Origin: a virus
Strand: one strand, 5' to 3'
DNA: 45,460 bases
IMG/VR virus record: IMGVR_UViG_3300020000_000028
Location: 1-45,460 of that record
The notes beneath the pieces are model-generated. The model was not told the DNA's origin. It worked only from the letters and a program-made list of their open reading frames with translations, and ran no database searches. Position numbers and translations under genes: made by a program. Of the stretch, positions 29,897 to 38,300 are shown in pieces (positions within the stretch are counted from its first letter, which is position 1; each line of letters starts with the position of its first letter).

Positions 29897-30249
29897 TGAA
29901 TGAAAAACAAGTTAAAGATCTTCTCGAATTTCTTCTTGTCGTAATTAACAAGTTCGACGAGCGGTATAACTACATGCGCGTTGAAGTAGTTGAACGGTTA
30001 GAGACTTTAGCCGCTCGACAGATTTTATTTCAAGAGGAGATAAGGAAAATGTTTTCTGACGCTGAAAAGAAGTTTGTGAAAGATTTGGACGAGCAGACAA
30101 CTCGCATTGCGGATTTTATTGCGAATCTTGTTGCTCAGGGTGGTGACAAAGACGATCCCGAATTCATGGCCGCATTGAATACAAGTTTGGATCAGTTGCG
30201 TGCGGTTGGAACTACTCCTCCTCCGCAGCCTCCGACTCCTGGAGTCTAA
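29896..30249 (+). CDS. Coiled-coil protein, unknown (117 aa)
   Basis: The 117-residue protein has a long helix (RYNYMRVEVVERLETLAARQ; DAEKKFVKDLDEQTTRIADF) and a short Pro-rich end (TTPPPQPPTPGV). It closes the middle module before a 195-base gap with hairpins. A structural or scaffolding role is possible. Confidence 0.6.
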   Translation: MNEKQVKDLLEFLLVVINKFDERYNYMRVEVVERLETLAARQILFQEEIRKMFSDAEKKFVKDLDEQTTRIADFIANLVAQGGDKDDPEFMAALNTSLDQLRAVGTTPPPQPPTPGV

Positions 30250-30287
30250 TCGAAACGATTTGCATGGACCCATTACTAATTACGGGG

Positions 30288-30324
30288 CAAAGGGAATTGG
30301 TTCCATCGATTCCAGTTCCCTTTG
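30288..30324 (+). terminator. Long hairpin after the middle module
   Basis: CAAAGGGAATTGG pairs with CCAGTTCCCTTTG (13 bp, one G-U) with an 11-base loop. It lies 39 bases after the stop at 30249. A T-run is absent, so termination may be rho-dependent or the stem may stabilise an RNA end. Confidence 0.45.
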
Positions 30325-30401
30325 AAACTTAATATCGAAATATAAAAAGGAAAAGGTACCGCTTAGAAAAAATCAGCAGGGATTGACTGAGAGTTCACTC
30401 T

Positions 30402-30432
30402 AGGGTGGTTTCACTGAGCGGTGGGCCACCCT
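30402..30432 (+). promoter_or_regulatory. Hairpin in the leader of the first late gene
   Basis: AGGGTGG and CCACCCT form a 7-bp stem 12 bases before the ATG at 30445. No Shine-Dalgarno sequence is seen between stem and start. Translation control or a transcript end is possible. Confidence 0.4.
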
Positions 30433-30444
30433 TAAAATAACAAA

Positions 30445-30804
30445 ATGAAACTAACTCCAATTATCAACGATGGTGCAATTGACGAGATCTTAAATGACTC
30501 TGGCCTTAAGAGAGAAGAGTCCAATGATCTTAAAAAGATTTTATCTCAAAACGGTTTAAGTTTAGAAGAAACAATACAAAACTTAGCGAATCTTGCATTG
30601 AATGGCGATGATGCAATTCGAATTCGTGCAACTGAAGGGGCTTTAAAGCTACACAAAGTTTTGGAACCAGAACAATCCACACAACCAATCATCAATATTA
30701 CGATTCAGTCTGGTGCGTCCCCAGATGGTCGAAGTATTCATGGGATTGCGTCGATCCTGGTTCCAAGAGTAATTGAAACTAAATCACAAGAGGTTTTATC
30801 ATAA
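30445..30804 (+). CDS. Possible terminase small subunit
   Basis: The 119-residue protein is helical in its first two thirds (DLKKILSQNGLSLEETIQNL, IRATEGALKLHKVLEPE) and beta-rich at the end. It resembles the helical phage small terminase proteins that carry A-EGAL-KLH-type helices. It lies upstream of the large subunit with three genes in between. The assignment is by pattern and position only. Confidence 0.5.
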   Translation: MKLTPIINDGAIDEILNDSGLKREESNDLKKILSQNGLSLEETIQNLANLALNGDDAIRIRATEGALKLHKVLEPEQSTQPIINITIQSGASPDGRSIHGIASILVPRVIETKSQEVLS

Positions 30805-31088
30805 TGACTGATACGAAAGACCCACTTGACACACCGTTAAAAGGAAAAGAAGCACGATTCTGGACTTTATGGTATCGATTTGGAACCATTCCAGTTGCTA
30901 CAAAGTCTTTCATTTTTGATGGGAACCTGCAAGATGCAACAATGCGAGCACGAAAACATTGCGAAGTTATGAAGTATCGCTACATTTTTGTGCGCCCAAT
31001 GATAGTTGATCTTGACTATCAAGAAGAGTTGTTTATTGCAGGGAAATATCGAGAACCTAATGCCCCTATGGGAACTTACGACGAGTAG
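30804..31088 (+). CDS. Small protein in the packaging module, unknown (94 aa)
   Basis: The 94-residue product overlaps the preceding stop (TAATG). It has TLWYRFGTIPVATKSFIFDG and RARKHCEVMKYRYIFVRP, an alpha/beta pattern. It is not recognised. Confidence 0.6.
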   Translation: MTDTKDPLDTPLKGKEARFWTLWYRFGTIPVATKSFIFDGNLQDATMRARKHCEVMKYRYIFVRPMIVDLDYQEELFIAGKYREPNAPMGTYDE

Positions 31089-31112
31089 TGAAATAATAAA
31101 GGAGTGTTTACA

Positions 31113-31397
31113 GTGGATAACGATGATATGAAAATTGAGCAGGGTGGACGTTCCGTTCCTGCATCAGAACAAGAAGTAAAGATGTATGCCTCACTCGAAG
31201 CTGAATTCAACCGCAAGTATAACCATATGCATGAAAGAGTTGAACATCTGAACTTTCGGATTAAACAACTTGAAGCAACTGTTGCTCGATTTCAACAAAT
31301 TTTTTCAGCAATTGTTCAAGACGAAGTTCTCCGAAAGTTTAGAGAGTCTTCTGAAAATAAAACCGCAGGTCAGTATGCTACTGAAAGGAGTTGGTAA
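31113..31397 (+). CDS. Coiled-coil small protein (94 aa)
   Basis: The GTG at 31113, eight bases after AAAGGAG, is the better start; another GTG lies at 31104. Residues 25-75 form a coiled coil (SLEAEFNRKYNHMHERVEHL, RIKQLEATVARFQQIFSAIV). It precedes the next gene with a TAATG overlap. Function unknown. Confidence 0.62.
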   Translation: MDNDDMKIEQGGRSVPASEQEVKMYASLEAEFNRKYNHMHERVEHLNFRIKQLEATVARFQQIFSAIVQDEVLRKFRESSENKTAGQYATERSW

Positions 31398-31873
31398 TGC
31401 AAGAACGAAAAAGATTAGTTTTTAAAAACACTCCTTGGGGTGACAGGATTCTCAATCCGTCAGTAATGGCTGATTGGAATTACGATGGTTGGCTTGCAGT
31501 TCTACTTGCGGAAGGGTGTAAACCGGAACCAGAACCATTTGTCCCAACTTTTATTACGGCGCGGGTCATTTCTGGTAACATGGGAGAAGTGAATCAGGAA
31601 ATTGGAAATGGTACGCAAGAAAACTTCATGGGGCATTTTGCTACTGAAGAGACGGCCAACGCGCTTGCAAAACGGTTCGGCGGAAAGGTAATTGAGATCA
31701 ATCCAAACTTTGAGGGTGGAGTTCGTACCGTGCCTGAAAAGGCTTACGGAATTCAAAAAGATGGAAAGATCTTTAATGCTGGAATATTAGCCTCGTACTT
31801 CATTCGGATGCCAGAGAATGAATTTCCTGGCGCGGCTGAGAAGGCTGTAAAGATTATTCTTGACGCAAAGTAA
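31397..31873 (+). CDS. Protein before the large terminase, unknown (158 aa)
   Basis: ATG 31397 follows AAAGGAG and shares bases with the preceding stop. The 158-residue protein has an N-terminal WGDRILNPSVMADWNYDGWL segment and an alpha/beta C-terminus (FGGKVIEINPNFEGGVRTVP). No known family. Confidence 0.65.
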   Translation: MQERKRLVFKNTPWGDRILNPSVMADWNYDGWLAVLLAEGCKPEPEPFVPTFITARVISGNMGEVNQEIGNGTQENFMGHFATEETANALAKRFGGKVIEINPNFEGGVRTVPEKAYGIQKDGKIFNAGILASYFIRMPENEFPGAAEKAVKIILDAK

Positions 31874-33366
31874 TGAATCTTGACATACGATTTCGCAATG
31901 AATTCCAAGAGAATTGCTTTTGGTTGAAAGAGCGAAATCAATGTGCATCGGGCGGGTTTAATAACGGTAAATCATATGTTTTATGCCAAAAAGCTGTTAC
32001 ACTCGCCCTCACATTTTCAAACTATAGATCAGTTATTGCTCGTCAAACTTTCAAAGATTTAAAAGCTACCACGCTTCAAACACTTCTTAAAGTATTACCT
32101 AAAGACGCCATTCGGACATTTGATACACAGTCTGGCGTTATCGTTCTTAAAAACAATTCAGTTTTTTATCTGATGCATTTAGATGCATTTGATGAACAAT
32201 CTCTGCGCGGCCTTGAAATTAACTCTGCGTTTATAGACCAGGCTGAAGAGATGATGGAAGCAATTTACATTGTCCTTGATGCTAGAATTGGACGATGGGA
32301 CAAAGCGGAAGTACCGAGTGAATATCTTGAGAAATTTCCAGAATGGCCAAAGAATGACTGGGGCATCCCGCGTGTTCCAAATTATATGTTCTTGGCCTGT
32401 AATCCTGATTCTCAGTTTCACTTTATTTATCAAAATTATCATCCAGAATCTGTCAATTTACAACCTGGGCATGTCATGCTTCAGGCGCCTACTGATGAAG
32501 CATTAGGTGATCCTGAAACAATGGCCCGAATGAAGGGCCGTGACGAAAGTTGGGTTAGGAAATACTTTAAGGGCGAATGGGGAATCAGTGAAGCACAAAT
32601 ACATTACGTACATCCATCCTCAATTCTTGACCCTAAAGATTGCGTTCAACTTTTTAAGGATATTGATCGACGTGGAAATAAGTATCGCGTATTGGATCAC
32701 GGTGAAACATCCCCGACTGCTTGCGGCTGGTACGCTGCCCTTAATTCCTGGCATATTGCTTATAGAGAGTATTATATGCCAAACACGGTTATTTCAAAAC
32801 ATCGGCAAAATATCTATGACTTAAGCGGCGACGAAATTTATGCAGGGAATTATGCTGATCCAGACATCTTTAATAAGCACTCACAAAAAGAGGGTGGATT
32901 TTGGACAGTTGCAAATGAATATGTTACCAAATCAATTGAAGGGCCGCCGCTGCCTTGGTCGCCGGCCGACAATAATGAGTTCGCTACTCGGAACCGTATT
33001 AACGAATGTCTTTCTCTCAATCCAAATGTCAGACATCCGATTACGGGGGAACTAAATGCTCCGAGATTTTATCTTATCAAAAGAACTAGAGAATATCCCA
33101 ACGGGATCTATCATGGGATTTCCGAGTTACAGTCCCAAAGAAGGAAGTTACTTACATCAATTAATGGAAAAGCAATCTATTCTGATGATCGTGAAGAGTC
33201 CATCACAGACCATTTTTATGACACAGAACGGTACTATTTCGCAATTCACGGATCAGGAAAATCGGTTGAGCCCATCCATATCCCAAGAAAATCCATGGCT
33301 TGGTATAATAGACTCTCGAAAAAACATGTAGGGGAAGTTTTAGCAGCATCGGACGAACGGAACTAA
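31873..33366 (+). CDS. terL: Terminase large subunit
   Basis: The 497-residue protein has the packaging ATPase and nuclease layout. Walker A is G27GFNNGKS34, Walker B is SAFIDQAEE near residue 121, and RVLDHGE near residue 273 begins the RNase H-like nuclease domain. It cuts and pumps concatemeric DNA through the portal. Its ATG overlaps the previous stop, and the small gene and the portal follow directly. Confidence 0.92.
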   Translation: MNLDIRFRNEFQENCFWLKERNQCASGGFNNGKSYVLCQKAVTLALTFSNYRSVIARQTFKDLKATTLQTLLKVLPKDAIRTFDTQSGVIVLKNNSVFYLMHLDAFDEQSLRGLEINSAFIDQAEEMMEAIYIVLDARIGRWDKAEVPSEYLEKFPEWPKNDWGIPRVPNYMFLACNPDSQFHFIYQNYHPESVNLQPGHVMLQAPTDEALGDPETMARMKGRDESWVRKYFKGEWGISEAQIHYVHPSSILDPKDCVQLFKDIDRRGNKYRVLDHGETSPTACGWYAALNSWHIAYREYYMPNTVISKHRQNIYDLSGDEIYAGNYADPDIFNKHSQKEGGFWTVANEYVTKSIEGPPLPWSPADNNEFATRNRINECLSLNPNVRHPITGELNAPRFYLIKRTREYPNGIYHGISELQSQRRKLLTSINGKAIYSDDREESITDHFYDTERYYFAIHGSGKSVEPIHIPRKSMAWYNRLSKKHVGEVLAASDERN

Positions 33367-33368
33367 CA

Positions 33369-33587
33369 ATGATACTTCAAAAACTTAACAATTTATTAGC
33401 TTCAGACACTCTACTTTCTGCAATTCAGACAGTGGAACCAGATGGAAGATTTTCCTGCGGGCTTCTTCGCAATGGCAAAATTGTAAGAGCCTACTCTGTA
33501 ACTCTTGATAGAGCAATTGAAATATGTATCGAAAACTATATCGAGAATCGTAAACCAGATCCACGACAAACGCAATTGGAAATGTAA
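33369..33587 (+). CDS. Small protein between terminase and portal (72 aa)
   Basis: The 72-residue protein has a GRFSCGLLRNGKIVRAYSVT beta section and a helical end with RKPDPRQTQLEM. Its stop overlaps the portal ATG. Unrecognised. Confidence 0.62.
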   Translation: MILQKLNNLLASDTLLSAIQTVEPDGRFSCGLLRNGKIVRAYSVTLDRAIEICIENYIENRKPDPRQTQLEM

Positions 33588-35395
33588 TGAATACATTTTG
33601 GAAGAACAGTATTAGTCGAGCAAATAAATACTACGAAGCATGGGAAACCATGTGGAGTTGTGACATTCTCGAAAAGTACTACAAGGGAAAGCAAACAGTG
33701 ACACCAATTAGGGGAGCAAAACCTTATCAGGTGAACCTCGTTTATTCGACAATCAAAACAAAATCAGCGAATATTCTTCTTTCATATCCACAATACAAAC
33801 TTACACCGCGCCCCGGAAATGCAGATTGGAATCAAGAGTTTGCAATGAAATCGGCGCAGTTAAAGGAAGATGTACTCAATACGGTTATAGCCAATGAAAG
33901 AGAAGCGTTTGCCAACACATGTGAAAGAATTTTCTTGGATTCCATGTGGCGTTTTGGTGTCTGTGAAGTTGGATACGCCGCAGACTTTATCAGAAATCCA
34001 CTTGCTCAAGCGCCGCTTAGAAAAGATCAAGTCACAAAAGTGGGCGAAGATCAAGAAGTCATTGACATTGAAGAGACTGGCATAGCAGAAATGCCTGAAG
34101 AATTACCTGAGAATGAAAAGATTTACACCAAGCGTATTCCGGCGAAGAGATTTCGTGTTGGTACTCGTGACGCGGAAGAATTAGATCATTGTGACTGGTT
34201 TGGGTATTACGAGTACTTTGACATAAGCGACTTAAAGAATATCAAGAATCTTAAGTCCGATTATTTAAAAGAGTCAGTAGTACTTTCGCCGGATGAATAT
34301 TCTGTCGTAGCATCATTATCGAGTGATGGACAGGAAAAGCCATTACAAAACACTCTTAAAGTTTGGCATATTTGGGACATGAGAGCTAAAAAGCGTTTCA
34401 TGTTTCTTGATGCGTCTTCTGAAGTAATTTGGGAAGTTGATTTTAAACGGAATCCAATTAAAACAGTACGGTGGGATCTTGATAATGATGGATGGTATCC
34501 AATTCCTCCGGTATATCAATGGCTATCCCCACAAAATGAGTACAATGAATCTCGCGAAATGATGCGAGCGTATCGAAAGAGATTTTTAAGGAAATATCAA
34601 TCAGTTGGAGCAAAACTTGACCAAGAAGAAATGGACAAGTTGACTTCTAATGAAGATGGAAGTATCATTAACGTCGAAATGGCGGATCAAATTCGCCCGA
34701 TATCTAATCCGGAGCTATCTGCGACGGTTAAAGAATCGCTTGTAATTTCACGTGATGACTTCAATGAAGTTGCGGGGCAAGGTTCTGCGGATCGCGGGAG
34801 AAGTGACCGTACAACTGCAACTGAGACACAACGAATTGCCGTAAAATCTGATATTCGTGACTCTGCTGAAGATGCAAAGATGATGGGTTTGTACAAAGCA
34901 GTTGGGCGCGAGGCACTTTTGTGTATGGCAGAAAGATTTACTGAAGGGGTTTGGGCGCAGCTAAGTCAAGATCCTGGTGAGGCATTTTTAGGTGAGGTTA
35001 ATCCTGATAAAACATATCAATACGTGGCTGGAGAGGAGATGGACGATGGTTATGATTTCAAAATTGATTGCGAGATCATCTCCTCTTCGCCTGAGAAAAA
35101 TGCAGAGGAAGAAAAGAAGTTCCTGAAATTCCTCTCTTATGTGAATCAATTTCCGCAAGTTGCCTTATCTCCTTTGCTTGTGCGTGAGTGTGCTTACCGT
35201 GCTGGCTATAGGAATGAAAAGATTATTCAGGAGATGCAAAAGACAGCCCAATTGACTTTACTTGGTGCAGCAAATCAAGCGTCAGGAAATCAAATGGGGC
35301 CGGGAGGAAATCAGGCGGCGCAGGCACAAGTAGCGCAACAACTTCCTCCAACTGGCGAAGAAATCCAAAATCAATTAAGTACTCAGCTACAATAG
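33587..35395 (+). CDS. Portal protein
   Basis: The 602-residue protein lies directly after the terminase and has features of phage portals. It opens with an aromatic helical N-terminus and IRGAKPYQVNLVYSTIKTKS, then a crown/wing section with FRVGTRDAEELDHCDWFGYY. Long helical stem segments follow, and the C-terminus is Gln/Ala-rich (LGAANQASGNQMGPGGNQAA). It forms the ring through which DNA enters and leaves. No frameshift is seen. Confidence 0.88.
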   Translation: MNTFWKNSISRANKYYEAWETMWSCDILEKYYKGKQTVTPIRGAKPYQVNLVYSTIKTKSANILLSYPQYKLTPRPGNADWNQEFAMKSAQLKEDVLNTVIANEREAFANTCERIFLDSMWRFGVCEVGYAADFIRNPLAQAPLRKDQVTKVGEDQEVIDIEETGIAEMPEELPENEKIYTKRIPAKRFRVGTRDAEELDHCDWFGYYEYFDISDLKNIKNLKSDYLKESVVLSPDEYSVVASLSSDGQEKPLQNTLKVWHIWDMRAKKRFMFLDASSEVIWEVDFKRNPIKTVRWDLDNDGWYPIPPVYQWLSPQNEYNESREMMRAYRKRFLRKYQSVGAKLDQEEMDKLTSNEDGSIINVEMADQIRPISNPELSATVKESLVISRDDFNEVAGQGSADRGRSDRTTATETQRIAVKSDIRDSAEDAKMMGLYKAVGREALLCMAERFTEGVWAQLSQDPGEAFLGEVNPDKTYQYVAGEEMDDGYDFKIDCEIISSSPEKNAEEEKKFLKFLSYVNQFPQVALSPLLVRECAYRAGYRNEKIIQEMQKTAQLTLLGAANQASGNQMGPGGNQAAQAQVAQQLPPTGEEIQNQLSTQLQ

Positions 35396-35404
35396 GAGAT
35401 CGAA

Positions 35405-35521
35405 ATGGCTAAAACACCAAAAGAACCAGATATGGACGACATGAAAAAGACAATTACGTCTAAGTTCATGAATAATTTTAATAAGAAAAAGGGTAAGAAG
35501 AAAGTTGTAAAACCGTACTAA
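35405..35521 (+). CDS. Small basic protein (38 aa)
   Basis: A 39-codon frame starts at ATG 35405 after AGGAGATCGAA. The product is strongly basic at its end (NNFNKKKGKKKVVKPY) and acidic-polar at its start. Perfect fit between portal and scaffold genes, with a good site, supports it. A capsid-interior or DNA-contacting role is plausible. Confidence 0.6.
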   Translation: MAKTPKEPDMDDMKKTITSKFMNNFNKKKGKKKVVKPY

Positions 35522-35543
35522 AACTTAACAAGGAGAATTCACA

Positions 35544-36335
35544 ATGAAGAAGTGGTGGTTAACAGGAGTTTTACAAGATGAGGCTGACGATGGAAGTGGC
35601 GGCGGCGGTGGCGATTCATCGGGTGATGATAAAGGCAGCAAGAAAGGCAAAGATGAATCCGATGAAGATGACGACGGCGGCGAAAAGGATGACCCCGAAG
35701 AAGTAAAGGAAGCATTAAATCTTTTTCGTGGATTGAAAGATCCTACTAAGTCAACTGGAATTTTAAAGTATCTTGCAACAGAAGCTGGTCTACTTGGTAA
35801 AGATGGTGATCTCACAAGTAAAGGTGAGAAAGCTACTGACGACAAGATTCTTAAAACGTTGGAAAAACATCTTGGAGAATACAAGTGGATTGCTCCGAAG
35901 TTTGCTGGCGCGTTGAAAGAACTTCTTGATGGTCAAAAAGAGGAAATGGAAACCAAATTTGGTGAACTTTCTCAACGTGACCAGCAACGTGAAGTTAACA
36001 ATGCAATTGGCGAACTTGCGAAAGAATTTAAGGATTTCAAGTTATATCATCCAAAGATTGTGAAATTGATGGATGAAGTGACTTGCGGAGAGAATACTCC
36101 TCCGAAGGTTTATCTCACAAAGTTATATCGTTTAGCAAAAGCAGAAGCCGGCGACACAAAAGACGGGACTTCTGACAAAGCAAATCGATTAAAGAAAAAT
36201 GTCCAAGATGCAACAGCGCGGCTGTCATCCAGTGGAGGAAAAGATGATGAACACAAAAAATCATCTAAATCCCTCCCCACTCGAAGGGAAGCCATAGAAA
36301 TGGCTATGAAACAACTCGAAGAAGAAGAGGACTAA
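35544..36335 (+). CDS. Capsid scaffolding-like protein
   Basis: The 263-residue protein is very acidic at its N-terminus (a long Asp/Glu/Gly/Ser tract, residues 12-56) and helical afterwards (ATDDKILKTLEKHLGEYKWI; QRDQQREVNNAIGELAKEF), with a charged end. This is the usual composition of phage scaffolding proteins, and it stands immediately before the capsid gene. The strong AAGGAG site supports the start. Confidence 0.75.
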   Translation: MKKWWLTGVLQDEADDGSGGGGGDSSGDDKGSKKGKDESDEDDDGGEKDDPEEVKEALNLFRGLKDPTKSTGILKYLATEAGLLGKDGDLTSKGEKATDDKILKTLEKHLGEYKWIAPKFAGALKELLDGQKEEMETKFGELSQRDQQREVNNAIGELAKEFKDFKLYHPKIVKLMDEVTCGENTPPKVYLTKLYRLAKAEAGDTKDGTSDKANRLKKNVQDATARLSSSGGKDDEHKKSSKSLPTRREAIEMAMKQLEEEED

Positions 36336-36340
36336 ATTAA

Positions 36341-37432
36341 ATGGGTATTACATTTGGTTCCGCTTCTGCTCCTTCTCAGATAACGATTAATTTTGATGCG
36401 CTGTTTACGCAATCACTTGCGAACTACGGCAAATCAATGGCAGATCAGATTTCGTCTGCTAATCCTTTTATGCACAAGTTGCGTTCAAGTGAATTTTATC
36501 AATCTGAGGATGGTGGAACGGACATTCGCTTACCGTTGTTGTATGCACTTTCACAAGCCGATTCGTATGCTGACTACGATGAACTTGGGGATGCAACAAC
36601 TGACGGCGTAACTGAAAGTGTTTGGGAATGGAGACAGCAAGCTGTTCCAATCTCATATTCGATGGCAGAAGTCTTGAAGAACCGTGGCAAGAAATTAATT
36701 GACATGGTTGATACAAAAATGATGCAAGCGGAAATGGGATTTCAAGAACATTGGCCGACAGTCTTTTTTCAAGGCTCCGGTGATGGTGCTCTTGCAACTC
36801 CAAAAACGAGTCCGGTAAATGGTTCAAGTAATATTGAGCCTTTGCCGAAACTTGTTGCATTTGATCCGACTGCATCTGTTTCCATTGGAAATATTAATCA
36901 GTCAACGTCAACTTGGTGGAGAAATAAAACCAAGGATATTAATGCTATAACGACGATGACTGGTTTGATGGCTGCAATGGACAATCTTTACAATTCCTGC
37001 GCGTTGGGAGTTGGCGGCCCGCCTGATTTGATTATTTGCGATCAGATTACCTACGAACTACTTGTTCAGGCGATCTATCTCAAGTACCGCAAGATCGATA
37101 ACTCGGAAGATAAGAATTTCCCCTTCGAGTACACTCGATTCAAGAAAGCCTACATCGTAATGGACGAGAAGATTCCGGATGTGAAATCCAATCTTGTCTC
37201 TGCTGCGACTTATGGCAGTCTTTACATGTTGAATACTAAGTTCTTTCGTGTGAAATACATGCAGGGACGCGAATTTGACATGCTCAAAGATGAAAATGGC
37301 AAGACTTTTGCCAAACCGTTAAAGGGCGATTCTCGTTTGGGCCACATGGCTTGGATGGGTCAAGTTTGTTTGAATAATCGCCGCAAACATGGTGTGATGG
37401 GCGGAATCCCGCGCACCCTTACTGCATCCTAA
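36341..37432 (+). CDS. Major capsid protein
   Basis: The 363-residue protein has an HK97-type composition. It shows an N-terminal TINFDALFTQSLANYGKSMA segment, a capsid-like strand and long-helix pattern with DLIICDQITYELLVQAIYLK, and a C-terminal YMLNTKFFRVKYMQG strand. It follows the scaffold and precedes a decoration-like gene, the standard order for head genes. GAGG lies upstream of the ATG. Confidence 0.87.
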   Translation: MGITFGSASAPSQITINFDALFTQSLANYGKSMADQISSANPFMHKLRSSEFYQSEDGGTDIRLPLLYALSQADSYADYDELGDATTDGVTESVWEWRQQAVPISYSMAEVLKNRGKKLIDMVDTKMMQAEMGFQEHWPTVFFQGSGDGALATPKTSPVNGSSNIEPLPKLVAFDPTASVSIGNINQSTSTWWRNKTKDINAITTMTGLMAAMDNLYNSCALGVGGPPDLIICDQITYELLVQAIYLKYRKIDNSEDKNFPFEYTRFKKAYIVMDEKIPDVKSNLVSAATYGSLYMLNTKFFRVKYMQGREFDMLKDENGKTFAKPLKGDSRLGHMAWMGQVCLNNRRKHGVMGGIPRTLTAS

Positions 37433-37445
37433 AGGAGAATGAAAC

Positions 37446-38000
37446 GTGAGAACAAATTCTTTAGGAAATGGAAAAGAAAAGATCATCAATCGTGTAAAGA
37501 ATGCGGAAACTTCCGCCACGATTCCTCGCGGAGTTCCGGTTGTTCTTACAATGACTGGGACTGATGACGGTTTAGCTGTAGTTCTTCCTGGAACTGCGGG
37601 AGCAGCTAAAGCGGCGGCGTTTGCTTTCGGCGTTGCCTTGGATGACATTGTTGCAGGTGCCTTTGGTGATGTTCAATCCTATGGTGTTTGCGATTATGTT
37701 AAATTGTGTTTGCAGTCTCGTTCTCAATCGACTGGCGCGAATACAATTCCAACGGCGGATACAGTTGCACTTGGAGCACAGTTATTGTTAGTTACCGACA
37801 CTCGTTTGGGTGGCGCGTTTTCGACAATTGCTTCCACTGTTGCGGCGGCTTCTTCAGATGCTCAAACTTTAACCAGAAATAATTTACAAAATGGATTTCT
37901 TGGTCAGAGCATTGCATCTGTGGATTCACTTCCTACCTCGACTTCAGAAACTCGTCTTGCAGTTACACAGGCTGTTAAGGCGTTTTTGAGGTTCATGTAG
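37446..38000 (+). CDS. Head decoration or stabilisation protein
   Basis: The 184-residue protein uses a GTG start with AAAGGAG upstream. It has a Gly/Ala/Thr-rich, beta-type pattern (ATIPRGVPVVLTMTGTDDGL; AAKAAAFAFGVALDDIVAG) like capsid cement proteins that trimerise at head symmetry points. It directly follows the capsid gene and ends in an intrinsic terminator. Confidence 0.7.
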   Translation: MRTNSLGNGKEKIINRVKNAETSATIPRGVPVVLTMTGTDDGLAVVLPGTAGAAKAAAFAFGVALDDIVAGAFGDVQSYGVCDYVKLCLQSRSQSTGANTIPTADTVALGAQLLLVTDTRLGGAFSTIASTVAAASSDAQTLTRNNLQNGFLGQSIASVDSLPTSTSETRLAVTQAVKAFLRFM

Positions 38001-38007
38001 TAAATCT

Positions 38008-38060
38008 GGGCAAGTTGTTGATTCTAGACACAAATCTAGGGTTGACAGCTTGCCCTTTTT
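38008..38060 (+). terminator. Intrinsic terminator after the head genes
   Basis: GGGCAAGTTGT and ACAGCTTGCCC form an 11-bp stem with one G-U pair, enclosing CTAGA/TCTAG, followed by TTTTT (38056-38060). It begins eight bases after the decoration-gene stop. Confidence 0.85.
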
Positions 38061-38070
38061 ATGGTATTGT
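38042..38070 (+). promoter_or_regulatory. Strong sigma-70-type promoter inside the terminator
   Basis: TTGACA (38042-38047) and TATTGT (38065-38070) are 17 bases apart with an upstream TG. The predicted start is 38077, the A of the next ATG, so the transcript would be leaderless. Confidence 0.7.
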
Positions 38071-38076
38071 GCTAAC

Positions 38077-38295
38077 ATGCGACTACAATATCGTCTTTTA
38101 AAGAAGTTTGACAATAAATATCTTCTTGAAGTGTGTTCTTTAAAATGGCAACGAGATTCAACTAGGAATCCACAAGAAGCAGAAAAAGAAGATATTACAT
38201 CTGTTGAATGGCAGTATCTTGGAACACTACTAGTTTCTAGTGTGACCTGGGAATTTATCAAAAATGGTAACATTATTATAGACAACGTGGAGTAA
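38077..38295 (+). CDS. Small protein expressed from a leaderless-type start (72 aa)
   Basis: The ATG at 38077 coincides with the predicted transcription start, and no ribosome site lies ahead. The 72-residue product is charged with aromatic strands (RLQYRLLKKFDNKYLLEVCS; GTLLVSSVTWEFIKNGNIII). It is followed by GGAG for the glycosyltransferase gene, so the promoter serves both. Unrecognised. Confidence 0.6.
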   Translation: MRLQYRLLKKFDNKYLLEVCSLKWQRDSTRNPQEAEKEDITSVEWQYLGTLLVSSVTWEFIKNGNIIIDNVE

Positions 38296-38300
38296 TTACA

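Noticed and set aside
30262-30330. 22-codon frame in the gap before the late genes
   Set aside because: It has no ribosome site and overlaps the long hairpin.
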